In this document: positions 38,068-47,606 of the stretch, piece by piece | How the letters are laid out: every line of letters starts with the position of its first letter | Numbering within the stretch: the stretch's first letter is position 1 | Source of the DNA: an uncultured Pelagibacteraceae bacterium | Lineage (GTDB): Bacteria > Pseudomonadota > Alphaproteobacteria > Pelagibacterales > Pelagibacteraceae | Length of the DNA: 64,000 bases | Assembly (NCBI GenBank): GCA_902560805.1 | Contig: CACENW010000006.1 | Coordinates: forward strand, 21,671-85,670 | Direction of reading: 5' to 3' | The notes under the pieces: generated by a model | Database searches by the model: none | Told to the model about the DNA's origin: nothing | The model's input: the letters and a program-made list of their open reading frames with translations, nothing else | Program-made: the position numbers and the translations under genes

Positions 38068-38367
38068 ATGGAAACATTATTACTAGTAATTAACATCATA
38101 CTTGCATTTATTTTGGTTGTGCTTGTGCTACTTCAAAAATCAGAAGGTGGTGCGCTAGGTATTGGTGTTTCACAAGAAAACTTTATGCTATCAAGATCAG
38201 CTGGTAGTTTTATTACTAAAGCAACTGCGATAGTTGCAACTTTATTTATTATTTGCAGTTTGGCACTTACTATAATTTCTAGAGCAGAATTAACGCCCAC
38301 AGGATCAGTTTTAGACGCAGTTGAAGAAAAAACTGAAGATACTCCATCAATTCCTGAAAATAATTAA
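38068..38367 (+). CDS. secG: Preprotein translocase subunit SecG
   Basis: SecG is an accessory subunit of the SecYEG protein-export channel. The 99-residue product has two transmembrane helices (about 3-21 and 52-70) around the conserved loop LQKSEGGALGIG, plus a short acidic tail. The position between tpiA and pyrG is the standard one. A 44-nt gap follows before pyrG. Confidence 0.95.
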   Translation: METLLLVINIILAFILVVLVLLQKSEGGALGIGVSQENFMLSRSAGSFITKATAIVATLFIICSLALTIISRAELTPTGSVLDAVEEKTEDTPSIPENN

Positions 38368-38411
38368 TTAATACTTTCTATTTCTTTTTTTATTAGCTAT
38401 AAGATAATTCC

Positions 38412-40028
38412 ATGGCGCGATATATATTTGTGACTGGCGGCGTGGTTTCTTCCCTTGGAAAAGGTCTTTCATCAGCATCACTAGCTTATCTTCTACAGTC
38501 TCGTGGTTATAAAGTTAGGCTTAGAAAATTAGATCCTTATCTAAACGTTGACCCTGGAACCATGAGTCCATTCCAACATGGAGAGGTTTTTGTAACAGAT
38601 GATGGCGCTGAAACAGATTTAGATTTAGGTCATTACGAAAGATTTTCAGGAGTTACCGCAAAGAAAACAGATAATATTACCACAGGAAAAATTTATAGCG
38701 ATGTTCTGAGAAAAGAACGAAAAGGAGAATATCTTGGAAAGACGGTTCAAGTTATTCCACATGTTACCGATAGAATTAAAAAATTTATTAAATACGATAC
38801 TTCAAAAGAAGATTTTGTAATTTGTGAAATAGGTGGAATTGTAGGTGATATTGAAAGTTTACCATTTGTTGAGGCTATAAGACAATTTTCAAATGATATT
38901 GGAAAAAAAAATGCTTTATTTATTCATTTAACTCTAGTTCCATATTTAAAAGCATCAGATGAAATAAAAACTAAACCAACACAACACTCTGTAAAAGAAT
39001 TGAGAAGTATTGGTATTCAACCTGATATAATTATTTGTAGATCTGAAAGACCAATACCTTTAGAACATAGAAAAAAGATATCTCTATTCTGTAATGTTGA
39101 TATTAAAAATGTAATTGAAACGGTTGATGTAAAAACAATTTATGAAGCACCAATTAGTTTTGCTAAAGAAAAGTTGGATGTTCAAGTTTTAGATTACTTT
39201 AAAATAAAATCTAAAAAATCAAATAACTTAAATCCTTGGAAGAAAATCACTAAAATTACACTTAATACAAAAAAACAAGTTAATATTGCGATAATAGGTA
39301 AATATGTAGAATTAAAAGATGCATATAAATCACTAGATGAAGCCTTAACTCATGGAGGAATTACAAACAACCTTAAGGTAAATTTAGTTAGAATTGACTC
39401 AGAAAAATTAAAAGTCTCTGAAATTAAAAATAAACTTAAAAATGTTTCAGGTATTTTAATACCAGGTGGATTTGGAAAAAGAGGAACTGAGGGAAAAATA
39501 GAAGCGATCAAACACGCTAGAGTTAACAAAATACCATTTCTTGGTATTTGTTATGGTATGCAAATGGCAATAATAGAATTTGCCAGAAATAAATTAAAAA
39601 TTAAAAAAGCAACTTCTTCTGAGTTTGATAAAGGCGGAGTTCATATAATTGGTTTAATGAATGAATGGGAAAAAAGTGGAAAAAAAGTTAAAGGCACAGA
39701 TAAAAATCTAGGTGGAACAATGAGACTTGGTTCTTATGATGCAATTCTAAAAGATAAATCTAAAATTAGAGATATCTATAAATCAAGACTAATCAAAGAA
39801 AGACACAGACACAGATATGAAGTGGATATTTCGTATAAAGAAAAATTAGAGAAAAATGGACTAGTATTTTCTGGTTTATCACCAGACAATAAACTTCCAG
39901 AGATAATTGAACTCAAAAATCATCCTTGGTTTATCGGAGTTCAGTTCCATCCTGAATTTAAATCTAGACCTTTGTCTCCTCATCCTTTATTCTCTTCATT
40001 TATCAAAGCAGCAAAAAATCATAAATGA
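38412..40028 (+). CDS. pyrG: CTP synthase (glutamine-hydrolysing)
   Basis: PyrG aminates UTP to CTP. The 538-residue product has the synthetase domain opening [19 protein letters not shown] (P-loop), [35 protein letters not shown] and the C-terminal glutaminase domain with the nucleophile in [10 protein letters not shown] and the His/Glu in GVQFHPEF. Length is standard. CTP made here also feeds cdsA, kdsB-type and ispD reactions. It overlaps kdsA by 4 nt. Confidence 0.98.
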   Translation: MARYIFVTGGVVSSLGKGLSSASLAYLLQSRGYKVRLRKLDPYLNVDPGTMSPFQHGEVFVTDDGAETDLDLGHYERFSGVTAKKTDNITTGKIYSDVLRKERKGEYLGKTVQVIPHVTDRIKKFIKYDTSKEDFVICEIGGIVGDIESLPFVEAIRQFSNDIGKKNALFIHLTLVPYLKASDEIKTKPTQHSVKELRSIGIQPDIIICRSERPIPLEHRKKISLFCNVDIKNVIETVDVKTIYEAPISFAKEKLDVQVLDYFKIKSKKSNNLNPWKKITKITLNTKKQVNIAIIGKYVELKDAYKSLDEALTHGGITNNLKVNLVRIDSEKLKVSEIKNKLKNVSGILIPGGFGKRGTEGKIEAIKHARVNKIPFLGICYGMQMAIIEFARNKLKIKKATSSEFDKGGVHIIGLMNEWEKSGKKVKGTDKNLGGTMRLGSYDAILKDKSKIRDIYKSRLIKERHRHRYEVDISYKEKLEKNGLVFSGLSPDNKLPEIIELKNHPWFIGVQFHPEFKSRPLSPHPLFSSFIKAAKNHK

Positions 40029-40846
40029 GTAGTATTACAGTCAATTGTGGGAACATAGAAATTTCAAACGATAAAAAAATTTGTATTATTGCGGGTCCTT
40101 GTCAGCTTGAAACAGAGCAACATGCAATGGATATGGCTGGAAAAATAAAAGAAATAACTTCCAAATATGGTCTAGGTTTTATTTACAAAACTTCTTTTGA
40201 TAAAGCTAATCGTACAAGTTTAAAAGGTAAGAGAGGTGCTGGGTTAGAAGCTTCTTTACCTGTATTTGATAAAATTAAAAAAGAATTAAATGTTCCAATT
40301 TTGACTGATATTCATAATTCAGAGCAATGTTCAGTAGTTGCTAATCATGTTGATGTTTTACAAATTCCAGCTTTTCTTTGTAGACAAACTGATCTTTTAA
40401 TTGCTGCAGCAAAAACAAACAAAATTATAAATGTTAAAAAGGGACAATTTTTAGCTCCTTGGGACATGGTAAATGTTACAAAAAAAATATCAGACTCAGG
40501 AAACTTAAACATTCTTGTTACAGAAAGAGGTGCAAGTTTTGGATACAATACTTTAGTTTCTGATATGAGGTCTTTACCTATTATGGCTAAGAATGGTTAC
40601 CCAGTAATTTTTGATGCAACACATTCAGTACAACAACCCGGAGGACAAGGAGAGTCTTCTGGAGGTCAAAGAGAATTTGTTGAGTATCTTGCAAGAGCAG
40701 CTGTTGCCGTTGGTGTTGCTGGTGTATTTATTGAAACTCATCAAGATCCTGATAATGCACCATCTGATGGACCTAACATGGTTTCTTTAAACAAATTGGA
40801 AAATTTACTCAAACAGTTAACTGAAATTGATAAACTTATTAAGTGA
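40025..40846 (+). CDS. kdsA: 2-dehydro-3-deoxyphosphooctonate aldolase (KDO-8-P synthase)
   Basis: KdsA condenses arabinose 5-phosphate with phosphoenolpyruvate to give KDO-8-phosphate for the inner core of lipopolysaccharide. The 273-residue TIM-barrel product has [84 protein letters not shown] and [16 protein letters not shown]. The Cys in the first motif suggests the metal-dependent class, but this is an inference. It shares 4-nt overlaps with pyrG and eno. Confidence 0.97.
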   Translation: MSSITVNCGNIEISNDKKICIIAGPCQLETEQHAMDMAGKIKEITSKYGLGFIYKTSFDKANRTSLKGKRGAGLEASLPVFDKIKKELNVPILTDIHNSEQCSVVANHVDVLQIPAFLCRQTDLLIAAAKTNKIINVKKGQFLAPWDMVNVTKKISDSGNLNILVTERGASFGYNTLVSDMRSLPIMAKNGYPVIFDATHSVQQPGGQGESSGGQREFVEYLARAAVAVGVAGVFIETHQDPDNAPSDGPNMVSLNKLENLLKQLTEIDKLIK

Positions 40847-42099
40847 GCAAAATAATTAAAGTTAAAGCACGACAAGTTTTTGATAGTCGAGGAAATCCAA
40901 CAGTAGAAGCTGAGGTCTACACAAATAATATGAGTGCTACTGCAATATGCCCATCAGGTGCATCAACTGGAACTTATGAAGCCTTTGAAAAACGAGATAA
41001 AAATAACAAGAAGTATTTAGGTAAAAGTGTTTTAAAAGCTGTTGAATTAGTAAATTCAAAAATCTCAAAAATATTAAAAGGACAAAACGTTCATAATCAA
41101 GAGAGAATTGATGCTTTATTGATTAATTTAGACGGCACTAGACAAAAAACTAATCTAGGTGCGAATGCTATGCTTGCTGTATCAATGGCTGTAAAAAAAC
41201 TTTCTGCAAAAGTAAAAAAACTACCTTTGTACAAAACATTTTTTTTAAAAAATAATTTCCAATTACCTTATCCATTAATGAATATTATTAATGGTGGAGC
41301 TCATGCCAACAATGCTCTTAGAATTCAAGAATTTATGATAAGACCTGATAGAGCAAAAAGTTTTTCGGAGGCAATGAGGATTTGTTTTGTTGTAATTAAA
41401 AACCTAAGTAATTTAATAAAAAACAAAGGTTATTCTACATCAGTAGGTGATGAAGGTGGTTTTGCACCTATGATTAGTAGTAATAACCAAGCTCTAGATT
41501 TGATTGTTTCAGCAATTAAGAAATCTGGATTTGTTAATGGTAAAGATGTTTCAATTTGTTTGGATGTAGCAGCAAATGAACTATTAAAAAAAAACAAATA
41601 TTCAATCCATTCAAAAAGTTTTGTTTCTGTTGAAAAATCAATAAAAGAATACCAAAAAATTATTAAGAAATATAAAATTAAATCGATAGAAGATCCTTTT
41701 GCTGAAAATGATTGGTTAGCTTGGAATAAATTGATGCGTTCGGTGAAAAAAGTTCAGATTGTAGGAGACGATCTTTACGTCACAAATCTTGAAAGACTTA
41801 AAAAAGGTTTTTTAAATATTTCATCAAATTCTATATTAATTAAGCTTAACCAAATTGGTACTGTTTCAGAAACTCTAGATGTAATTAAATTTGCTCAAAC
41901 TATTGGCTATAAGACAATAATTTCTCATAGATCTGGAGATAGTGAGGATACATTTATTGCTGATTTAGCTGTTGGAACAAATTCAAACCAAATCAAAACA
42001 GGATCTTTAGCACGTTCAGAAAGAGTTGCTAAATATAATCAATTAATACGTATTGAAGAAGAACTTGGAAATAAAGCAAGAATGAATAAGATCAATTAA
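40843..42099 (+). CDS. eno: Enolase
   Basis: Enolase interconverts 2-phosphoglycerate and phosphoenolpyruvate. The 418-residue product has the N-terminal [20 protein letters not shown], the catalytic Glu/Asp region [10 protein letters not shown], metal ligands in IEDPFAEND and [10 protein letters not shown], the catalytic Lys in [10 protein letters not shown], and [18 protein letters not shown]. Translation begins at GTG (40843), overlapping the kdsA TGA by 4 nt. ftsB begins in the stop codon (1-nt overlap). Confidence 0.98.
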   Translation: MSKIIKVKARQVFDSRGNPTVEAEVYTNNMSATAICPSGASTGTYEAFEKRDKNNKKYLGKSVLKAVELVNSKISKILKGQNVHNQERIDALLINLDGTRQKTNLGANAMLAVSMAVKKLSAKVKKLPLYKTFFLKNNFQLPYPLMNIINGGAHANNALRIQEFMIRPDRAKSFSEAMRICFVVIKNLSNLIKNKGYSTSVGDEGGFAPMISSNNQALDLIVSAIKKSGFVNGKDVSICLDVAANELLKKNKYSIHSKSFVSVEKSIKEYQKIIKKYKIKSIEDPFAENDWLAWNKLMRSVKKVQIVGDDLYVTNLERLKKGFLNISSNSILIKLNQIGTVSETLDVIKFAQTIGYKTIISHRSGDSEDTFIADLAVGTNSNQIKTGSLARSERVAKYNQLIRIEEELGNKARMNKIN

Positions 42100-42401
42100 T
42101 GTTGAGATTAATAAAAAGAAATTTTTTTTTATTAACTTCAATTTTTTTAATATTTTATTTCATTTTTAATCTAGTTTCTGGAGAAAGGGGTCTTTTTTCA
42201 TATTTTGAAAAAAAAGAACTTTTGTCTAACTTGAAAAATGAAGAAGCATTATTAATTAGTAAGATAGAAGATATTGATCATAAAAATTCTTTGTTGAGTA
42301 CAAATCTAGATTTAGATTATGTAGAAATCTTAATTAGAGAAAGATTTTTATTTGGTAAAAAAGATGAAACAATTTATTTAATTAAAAAAGATGAAAAGTA
42401 G
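42099..42401 (+). CDS. ftsB: Septum formation initiator (FtsB/DivIC family)
   Basis: The product is a bitopic cell-division protein expected to act with FtsL and FtsQ at the septum. The 100-residue protein has one transmembrane helix (about residues 11-27), then [20 protein letters not shown] typical of FtsB/DivIC, a coiled-coil stretch to about residue 70, and the conserved ending [18 protein letters not shown]. Location just after eno is common. It overlaps lipA by 11 nt, where pdh genes stand in many relatives. Confidence 0.88.
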   Translation: MLRLIKRNFFLLTSIFLIFYFIFNLVSGERGLFSYFEKKELLSNLKNEEALLISKIEDIDHKNSLLSTNLDLDYVEILIRERFLFGKKDETIYLIKKDEK

Positions 42402-43311
42402 ACATCCTGAAAAAGAAAACAAGCCGATTAATCCAATTAAAAAAAAACCAGATTGGATCAGATCAAAGCTTACAAATAGTAAAGAATTTTTTTTAACAAA
42501 AACAATAGTTAACAATAACAATCTTGTAACTGTTTGCCAGGAAGCAAACTGTCCAAACATAACTGAATGTTGGAGTAAAAGACATGCAACTTTTATGATT
42601 ATGGGTGATACTTGCACAAGAGCATGTGCGTTTTGTGATGTTAAAACTGGAGTGCCAGGAAATTTAGATCCTTTAGAGCCAGTTAAAATTGCAGAGGCTG
42701 TAAAAAAATTAAATCTAAAACATGTTGTAATAACTTCAGTTGATAGAGATGATCTAGATGACGGAGGTTCTGAACATTTTTATGAAGTGATCAACCAAAC
42801 AAGAAAATCAAACCCAAATACAACTATAGAAGTTTTAACTCCAGATTTTTTAAGAAAAGGGGATGCATACAAAAAAGTTATCGATGCTAAACCAGATGTT
42901 TTTAATCACAATATTGAGACTGTGCCCAGTCTTTATTTAAAAGTAAGACCAGGATCCAGATATTTTGCATCCTTAGAACTTTTAAAAAATACAAAAAAAA
43001 TTGATAAAAATATTTTTACTAAATCTGGAATTATGGTTGGGTTGGGAGAAACAAGAGATGAAATATTACAAGTTATGGATGATTTAAGAGCGGCTGATGT
43101 AGATTTTATAACTATCGGCCAATACTTGCAGCCATCAACAAAACATTATCCATTAGACAGATATTATACACCAAAAGAATTTGATGATTTAGGAACTATA
43201 GCAAAAGCAAAAGGGTTTTTATTGGTTTCGTCATCACCTTTAACAAGATCTTCTTATCATGCTGATGAAGATTTTGCTAAGCTTCAACAAAACAGATTAA
43301 AAAGTAATTAA
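42391..43311 (+). CDS. lipA: Lipoyl synthase
   Basis: LipA inserts two sulfurs into octanoyl groups on 2-oxoacid dehydrogenase and glycine-cleavage proteins. The 306-residue radical SAM enzyme has the auxiliary cluster motif [12 protein letters not shown] (C-x4-C-x5-C), the radical SAM motif [47 protein letters not shown] and the C-terminal [12 protein letters not shown]. The ATG lies inside ftsB with an 11-nt overlap. A 1-nt overlap links it to the next gene. Confidence 0.97.
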   Translation: MKSRHPEKENKPINPIKKKPDWIRSKLTNSKEFFLTKTIVNNNNLVTVCQEANCPNITECWSKRHATFMIMGDTCTRACAFCDVKTGVPGNLDPLEPVKIAEAVKKLNLKHVVITSVDRDDLDDGGSEHFYEVINQTRKSNPNTTIEVLTPDFLRKGDAYKKVIDAKPDVFNHNIETVPSLYLKVRPGSRYFASLELLKNTKKIDKNIFTKSGIMVGLGETRDEILQVMDDLRAADVDFITIGQYLQPSTKHYPLDRYYTPKEFDDLGTIAKAKGFLLVSSSPLTRSSYHADEDFAKLQQNRLKSN

Positions 43312-43748
43312 TGCCTAAAGCATCAGTTACACGTTACATTGCACGTGATAAACTAACATTAATTGATTTTGTTTTAGATATTGAAAGGTATCCAGAATTT
43401 ATTCCATTTTGTATAGACTCGAAAGTTTATGAAACAAATGACAATGGGAATGAAATAGAAATAATTGCTGATCTGACCATTGGCAAAAGACCTTTTATTG
43501 ATACTTATAAAAGTGATGTAAGGTATGACAAAAAAAATGACTCTATTCATGTAACCAATATTGATGGACCTTTAAAACATCTTGAAAATAATTGGAAATT
43601 TATAGAAAAAGATAATTTAACCGAGGTAAAATTTGATGTTGATTTTGAAATTAAAAATAAGTTTTTGAATTTAATAATGGAAAAATCATTTCAATTTGGT
43701 TTAAACAAAATAGCTGATGCCTTTCAAAAAAGAGCTGAAAATCTCTAA
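43311..43748 (+). CDS. Coenzyme Q-binding (COQ10/START, RatA-like) protein
   Basis: The 145-residue protein of the SRPBCC/polyketide cyclase superfamily resembles COQ10-type ubiquinone-binding proteins, which help ubiquinone function or delivery in respiration. It shows DFVLDIERYPEFIPFCIDSKVYE near the N terminus, the middle strand HVTNIDGPLKHLENNWKF and the C-terminal helix. The position after lipA is conserved in alphaproteobacteria. RatA-type ribosome-associated function is an alternative name for relatives. It converges on cinA with a 4-nt overlap. Confidence 0.85.
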   Translation: MPKASVTRYIARDKLTLIDFVLDIERYPEFIPFCIDSKVYETNDNGNEIEIIADLTIGKRPFIDTYKSDVRYDKKNDSIHVTNIDGPLKHLENNWKFIEKDNLTEVKFDVDFEIKNKFLNLIMEKSFQFGLNKIADAFQKRAENL

Positions 43749-44212
43749 GAAATAATTTTTGTAATTTTTTTTAATACTTCTCTTACCGTAATTTTTTGAA
43801 TATTTGATCTATTTTTTTTTCTAAATTTGTTCTCTAAAATTAATAAATATTTTCCAAATTTAATTCCAATGTAGACAAGACCGACCGGTTTATCTTTAGT
43901 TCCACCACCAGGTCCAGCTATACCAGTAATTGATACATTGATTTTGCTTTTCGAAATTTTTGATAAGTTCTTTACCATTGCTTCACAACATTCTTTGCTT
44001 ACAGCGCCATATTTTTTAATGATTTCTCTATTTACTTTTAAAATTTTGATTTTTGCTTCATTAGAGTAAGTAATTAAACCCATTTGAAAGTATTTGGATG
44101 AATTAGGTAATTTTGTAAGATTACTTGCCAACAGACCGCCTGTACAAGATTCAGCTACAGAGATAGTTAATTTTTTATCGATAAATTTCTTATGAAGTTT
44201 TTTTAAATTCAT
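43745..44212 (-). CDS. Nicotinamide-nucleotide amidase (CinA C-terminal/PncC family)
   Basis: The product is a deamidase of nicotinamide mononucleotide that recycles pyridine nucleotide breakdown products. The 155-residue protein consists of the stand-alone CinA C-terminal domain with SVAESCTGGLLASNLTKLPN (catalytic Ser region), GLITYSNEAKIKIL, and SITGIAGPGGGTKDKPVG. It lacks the N-terminal molybdopterin-like half of full CinA, which is normal for this gene position. It is the last gene of ispDF-pgpA-cinA, with a 1-nt overlap to pgpA. Confidence 0.92.
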   Translation of the reverse strand: MNLKKLHKKFIDKKLTISVAESCTGGLLASNLTKLPNSSKYFQMGLITYSNEAKIKILKVNREIIKKYGAVSKECCEAMVKNLSKISKSKINVSITGIAGPGGGTKDKPVGLVYIGIKFGKYLLILENKFRKKNRSNIQKITVREVLKKITKIIS

Positions 44213-44703
44213 TAAAATACTAAACTAACTAAATAAATTATAATCATTGAATATAGCCCAGCCATTATATCATCCATTATTATTCCAAAATAATTTTTAT
44301 GATTTTTATCAAAATAGCTGACTGGAAATGGCTTCAAAATATCAAAAAATCTAAATGATAATAAGGAAATAATATAATAAAATTCAATACTGATATTAAT
44401 TTGATTAGTTTGATTTAAATATAGTAAAAGTATTAAGGGCATTGACTGACCTAACACTTCATCTATTACAATTTGTCTTGGATCTTTATTTTCAAATTCA
44501 GTTTCTGTATCTTTAACTGCATAAAACGAATAGCAAAATAAAATAACGAAAAAAACTAATGAGAATTTTAAATTTGTATAATCAAGAATTTCGTAGGCTA
44601 TATAAATAAATACTGTCGTAACAACTGATGCAACAGTGCCTGGCATCTTTGTTAGATATCCATAACCAAAGAAAGTTGAGATTAAAACATTAATTTTTTT
44701 CAT
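44212..44703 (-). CDS. pgpA: Phosphatidylglycerophosphatase A
   Basis: PgpA dephosphorylates phosphatidylglycerophosphate to phosphatidylglycerol in the inner membrane. The 163-residue product has three to four hydrophobic segments and the family motifs FFGYGYLTKMPGTVASV, DPRQIVIDEVLGQ (acidic metal site), FRFFDILKPFP and GIIMDDIMAGLYS. I take ATG at 44703, which gives an ATGA overlap with ispDF, over the TTG at 44718 that would add five residues. It draws on CDP-diacylglycerol from CdsA. Confidence 0.92.
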   Translation of the reverse strand: MKKINVLISTFFGYGYLTKMPGTVASVVTTVFIYIAYEILDYTNLKFSLVFFVILFCYSFYAVKDTETEFENKDPRQIVIDEVLGQSMPLILLLYLNQTNQINISIEFYYIISLLSFRFFDILKPFPVSYFDKNHKNYFGIIMDDIMAGLYSMIIIYLVSLVF

Positions 44704-45800
44704 TTTGATATCGAGCAAATCACTTCACAGGCAATTGCTTTTTCCTTTCCTATCAATCCAAGTTTTTCTGTAGTTTTTCCTTTTAAATTAATTAAATCTT
44801 TATTTAAATCTAATAAATTTGAGAGTGAGTTAATTATTTTATCTCTGTGTTTTGATATCTTTGGTTTCTCACATATTAAATTAATATCTAAATTATTTAT
44901 AAAATAATTATTTGAATTTAATAATTTTATAATTGGTTTTAACATTTTTGGGGATCTTATATTTTTAAACTTGTTTGAATTATCTGGAAAAAAAGTTCCG
45001 ATATCTTTTTTCCTCATAGCTCCTAATATCGAGTCAATTACAGAATGAATAATAACGTCACCGTCTGAGTGTCCTTTTAAACCTGAATGATAAGGTATTT
45101 TTAAACCACCTAAATAAAGTTTTTTACCTTTGACTAGTCTATGGATATCAAATCCAATACCAAAGTAGGTTGTTTTTTCTTTAATATCCTCTTTAAAAGT
45201 AATTTTGGTATTTAAATTTTCACCTTGAATAAATTTTACTTTAAGATTGTTTTCAATAAATAATGTTGCTTCGTCTGTAATTACATTTTTTTTCTTAATT
45301 GATAAATTGTATAAATCCTTAAACTTAAAAGCCTGGGGGGTTTGAGTTAAAATAGAATTATCTCGATTTAAATTAAATATTTGATTTCTAATTTTGTATT
45401 TAATTGAATCTTTTGATTTAATTGAAGGTATTACTGCTTTATGTTTTTTTAGTGAACTGACCAATGTTTTTAAAAGTTTTAAAGTAAAATTTGGTCTTGC
45501 TGCATCATGTATTAACACATTTGAAGGTTTATATTTTTTGATAAATTTCAAAGCAATTAATGAAGAGTCAGATCTCTCTTTACCACCTTTTATAATTAAA
45601 ATATTTTTTGAAAATTTTTCTTTAATTTTTTTTTTATCATTAACTACAATTATTATTTTTTTAAAAAGTTTTGATTTTAAAGCCTTATCAAGTGAGTGTC
45701 TAAATACAGGTTTACCCTCATAAATATTGTATTGTTTTGGTTTTTTAGAATTAAATCTTTTGCTTTGTCCTGAAGCTAGTATTATAAAATAGTTATTCAT
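44700..45800 (-). CDS. ispDF: Bifunctional 2-C-methyl-D-erythritol 4-phosphate cytidylyltransferase / 2-C-methyl-D-erythritol 2,4-cyclodiphosphate synthase
   Basis: The product is a fusion of two enzymes of the non-mevalonate pathway. The 366-residue protein starts with the IspD domain (residues ~1-210), ILASGQSKRFNSKKPKQYN, VLIHDAARPNF and SILTQTPQAFKF. The IspF domain (~213-366) has GFDIHRLVKGKKLYLGGLKI, SGLKGHSDGDVIIHSVIDSI, GTFFPD and KGKTTEKLGLIG. The fusion is common in alphaproteobacteria. It diverges from ntrY across only 23 bp. The IspE gene is not in the window. Confidence 0.97.
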   Translation of the reverse strand: MNNYFIILASGQSKRFNSKKPKQYNIYEGKPVFRHSLDKALKSKLFKKIIIVVNDKKKIKEKFSKNILIIKGGKERSDSSLIALKFIKKYKPSNVLIHDAARPNFTLKLLKTLVSSLKKHKAVIPSIKSKDSIKYKIRNQIFNLNRDNSILTQTPQAFKFKDLYNLSIKKKNVITDEATLFIENNLKVKFIQGENLNTKITFKEDIKEKTTYFGIGFDIHRLVKGKKLYLGGLKIPYHSGLKGHSDGDVIIHSVIDSILGAMRKKDIGTFFPDNSNKFKNIRSPKMLKPIIKLLNSNNYFINNLDINLICEKPKISKHRDKIINSLSNLLDLNKDLINLKGKTTEKLGLIGKEKAIACEVICSISK

Positions 45801-45823
45801 AATTTTAGAAATTTTATACTTAA

Positions 45824-47605
45824 GTGACAGATTTTATTAAAAAAAACATTTTCTTAATAATATTGTTTATTATCACATTATCGATAGGTTTTTTAACATT
45901 TTTAACTTTTATTGATAAAGGTTTTATCAAACTAACTGACACAAATTTACAATATCTTTTAATAATTAATATACTACTTTTAACTTCACTCTTTGTATTT
46001 ATTTTTTTTGAAATTAGAAGAGCTATAAAAACAGATATTGACAAAGATGGTTTAAAATCTAACAAAAAATATATTACAGTATTTGCTTTATTTACTTTAA
46101 TACCGTCAGTTTTAATTTCTACTTTTTCTTTATTTCTTTTTTCTTTCGCTTTAGAAAAATATTTTGATAAAAAAGTTACAACAGTTGTTAATAATTCATA
46201 CGAACTTGCAAAAAATTATGTTGATGAAATTAGAAACAAGATTCAATCAGATATAGTGTTAATAGCTTTTGATATTAATAAAAGTAAAAAATTTTTAAAT
46301 GATAATGTTAATGAATATCGTCGTTTTTTAAATACCCAAAAATTAATTCGAGATGTAGATGAAGTGCATGTCATTGATATAAATAAAAAATTATTATTCA
46401 CTACTTTAAAAGATAATCAGCCATATTTACCACCATTAGATGGAGCATTGTCACTTGTAATCGATGATGATCGTCCCTTAAAAATTTTAAATGCGCCGGA
46501 AAATATATCCGCTGCTATAATGAGATTACAAAATTTTGATAATAGATTTTTATATGTAGTTAAATTTTTAGATAAAAATATCTCAAAATATTTAACAGAA
46601 TCTGAAGAAGCAATTAATTTTTATTATACAGTTGAAGAAAAAAGCACTGGTATCAAAATTTCTTTTGCTATTATCTATATAATTGTTGTTAGTGTTTTAC
46701 TATTCGTATCTATTTCTATAGCTATTAGATTTTCATCAAGATTTTTTAGATCTATTAATAATTTAATTTATGCCTCTGTATCTATAGGAGAGGGTAAATT
46801 TGACACTAAAGTTCCAGAGGTAAAAACTGATAAGGACTTAGAAATTTTGAATAAAAATTTCAACTTAATGATTGATAGACTTAGAAGTCAACAAGAAAAA
46901 TTAATAATTAATGAAAGGCACGAGGCATGGAGTAATTTAGCAAGAAAATTAGCTCACGAAATTAAAAATCCATTAACTCCAATTCAATTAACGATCGATA
47001 GAATGAAATCAAAATATTCTAATCAAGTTAATGAAAATGAAAGAAAAAACTTTGATGAAAATTTAAAGATAATTAATAATCAAATTAAGCAAATTGGAAA
47101 TCTTGTTAATGAATTTTCTGATTTTGCAAGAATGCCTAAACCTATTTTAAAAGAAAATAATTTGATTCAAATAATAAATGAAAATGTAAAGTTGTTAAAA
47201 GAATTGGATAAAACTATTGATATTAACTTTAATAAAAATAAAGAAGAAATTTTTTTAAATAGTGATAGAGAACAAATGGCAAGAGTTTTCTTTAACTTAA
47301 TTAAAAATTCTATCGAAAGTATTCAGCAAAGAGCAGAAAATGATAGTAATATGGAGAAAAATATCACTATTGAAGTTAATGAAGAAAATAACCACATCAT
47401 AATCAATATTGTCGATAGTGGTAAAGGATTTGGGATATTTGCAGCAAATATTAAAGATATTTTAAATCCATACTTTACTACTAAAAAAAATGGAACTGGA
47501 TTGGGACTTTCAATAGTAAGTAAAATTATAAATGACCATAATGGAAAAATTGAATTTATACCTTTAAATGAAGGTGCAAAAATTAAAATAGATTTTATTA
47601 AATAA
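45824..47605 (+). CDS. ntrY: Sensor histidine kinase NtrY, short form
   Basis: The product is a membrane sensor kinase that phosphorylates NtrX, linked to nitrogen and redox responses in alphaproteobacteria. The 593-residue protein has an N-terminal set of transmembrane helices (about 9-30, 43-63 and 86-109), a periplasmic/extracytoplasmic stretch and another helix near 286-306. A HAMP-like segment (SVSIGEGKFDTKVPEV) follows, then the H-box (ARKLAHEIKNPLTPIQLTID), N-box (RVFFNLIKNSIESIQQ), DSGKGFGIF and GTGLGLSIV. HAMP leads straight to the H-box, with no visible PAS domain. The start is GTG, 23 bp from ispDF. Confidence 0.9.
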   Translation: MTDFIKKNIFLIILFIITLSIGFLTFLTFIDKGFIKLTDTNLQYLLIINILLLTSLFVFIFFEIRRAIKTDIDKDGLKSNKKYITVFALFTLIPSVLISTFSLFLFSFALEKYFDKKVTTVVNNSYELAKNYVDEIRNKIQSDIVLIAFDINKSKKFLNDNVNEYRRFLNTQKLIRDVDEVHVIDINKKLLFTTLKDNQPYLPPLDGALSLVIDDDRPLKILNAPENISAAIMRLQNFDNRFLYVVKFLDKNISKYLTESEEAINFYYTVEEKSTGIKISFAIIYIIVVSVLLFVSISIAIRFSSRFFRSINNLIYASVSIGEGKFDTKVPEVKTDKDLEILNKNFNLMIDRLRSQQEKLIINERHEAWSNLARKLAHEIKNPLTPIQLTIDRMKSKYSNQVNENERKNFDENLKIINNQIKQIGNLVNEFSDFARMPKPILKENNLIQIINENVKLLKELDKTIDINFNKNKEEIFLNSDREQMARVFFNLIKNSIESIQQRAENDSNMEKNITIEVNEENNHIIINIVDSGKGFGIFAANIKDILNPYFTTKKNGTGLGLSIVSKIINDHNGKIEFIPLNEGAKIKIDFIK

Positions 47606-47606
47606 A

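Noticed and set aside
44704..44718. TTG start five codons upstream in pgpA
   Set aside because: The ATG at 44703 forms a standard ATGA overlap with ispDF and gives a normal N terminus.
45394..45723. 109-codon plus-strand open frame antisense to ispDF
   Set aside because: It is a shadow of the IspD domain, with no ribosome-binding site or recognisable family.
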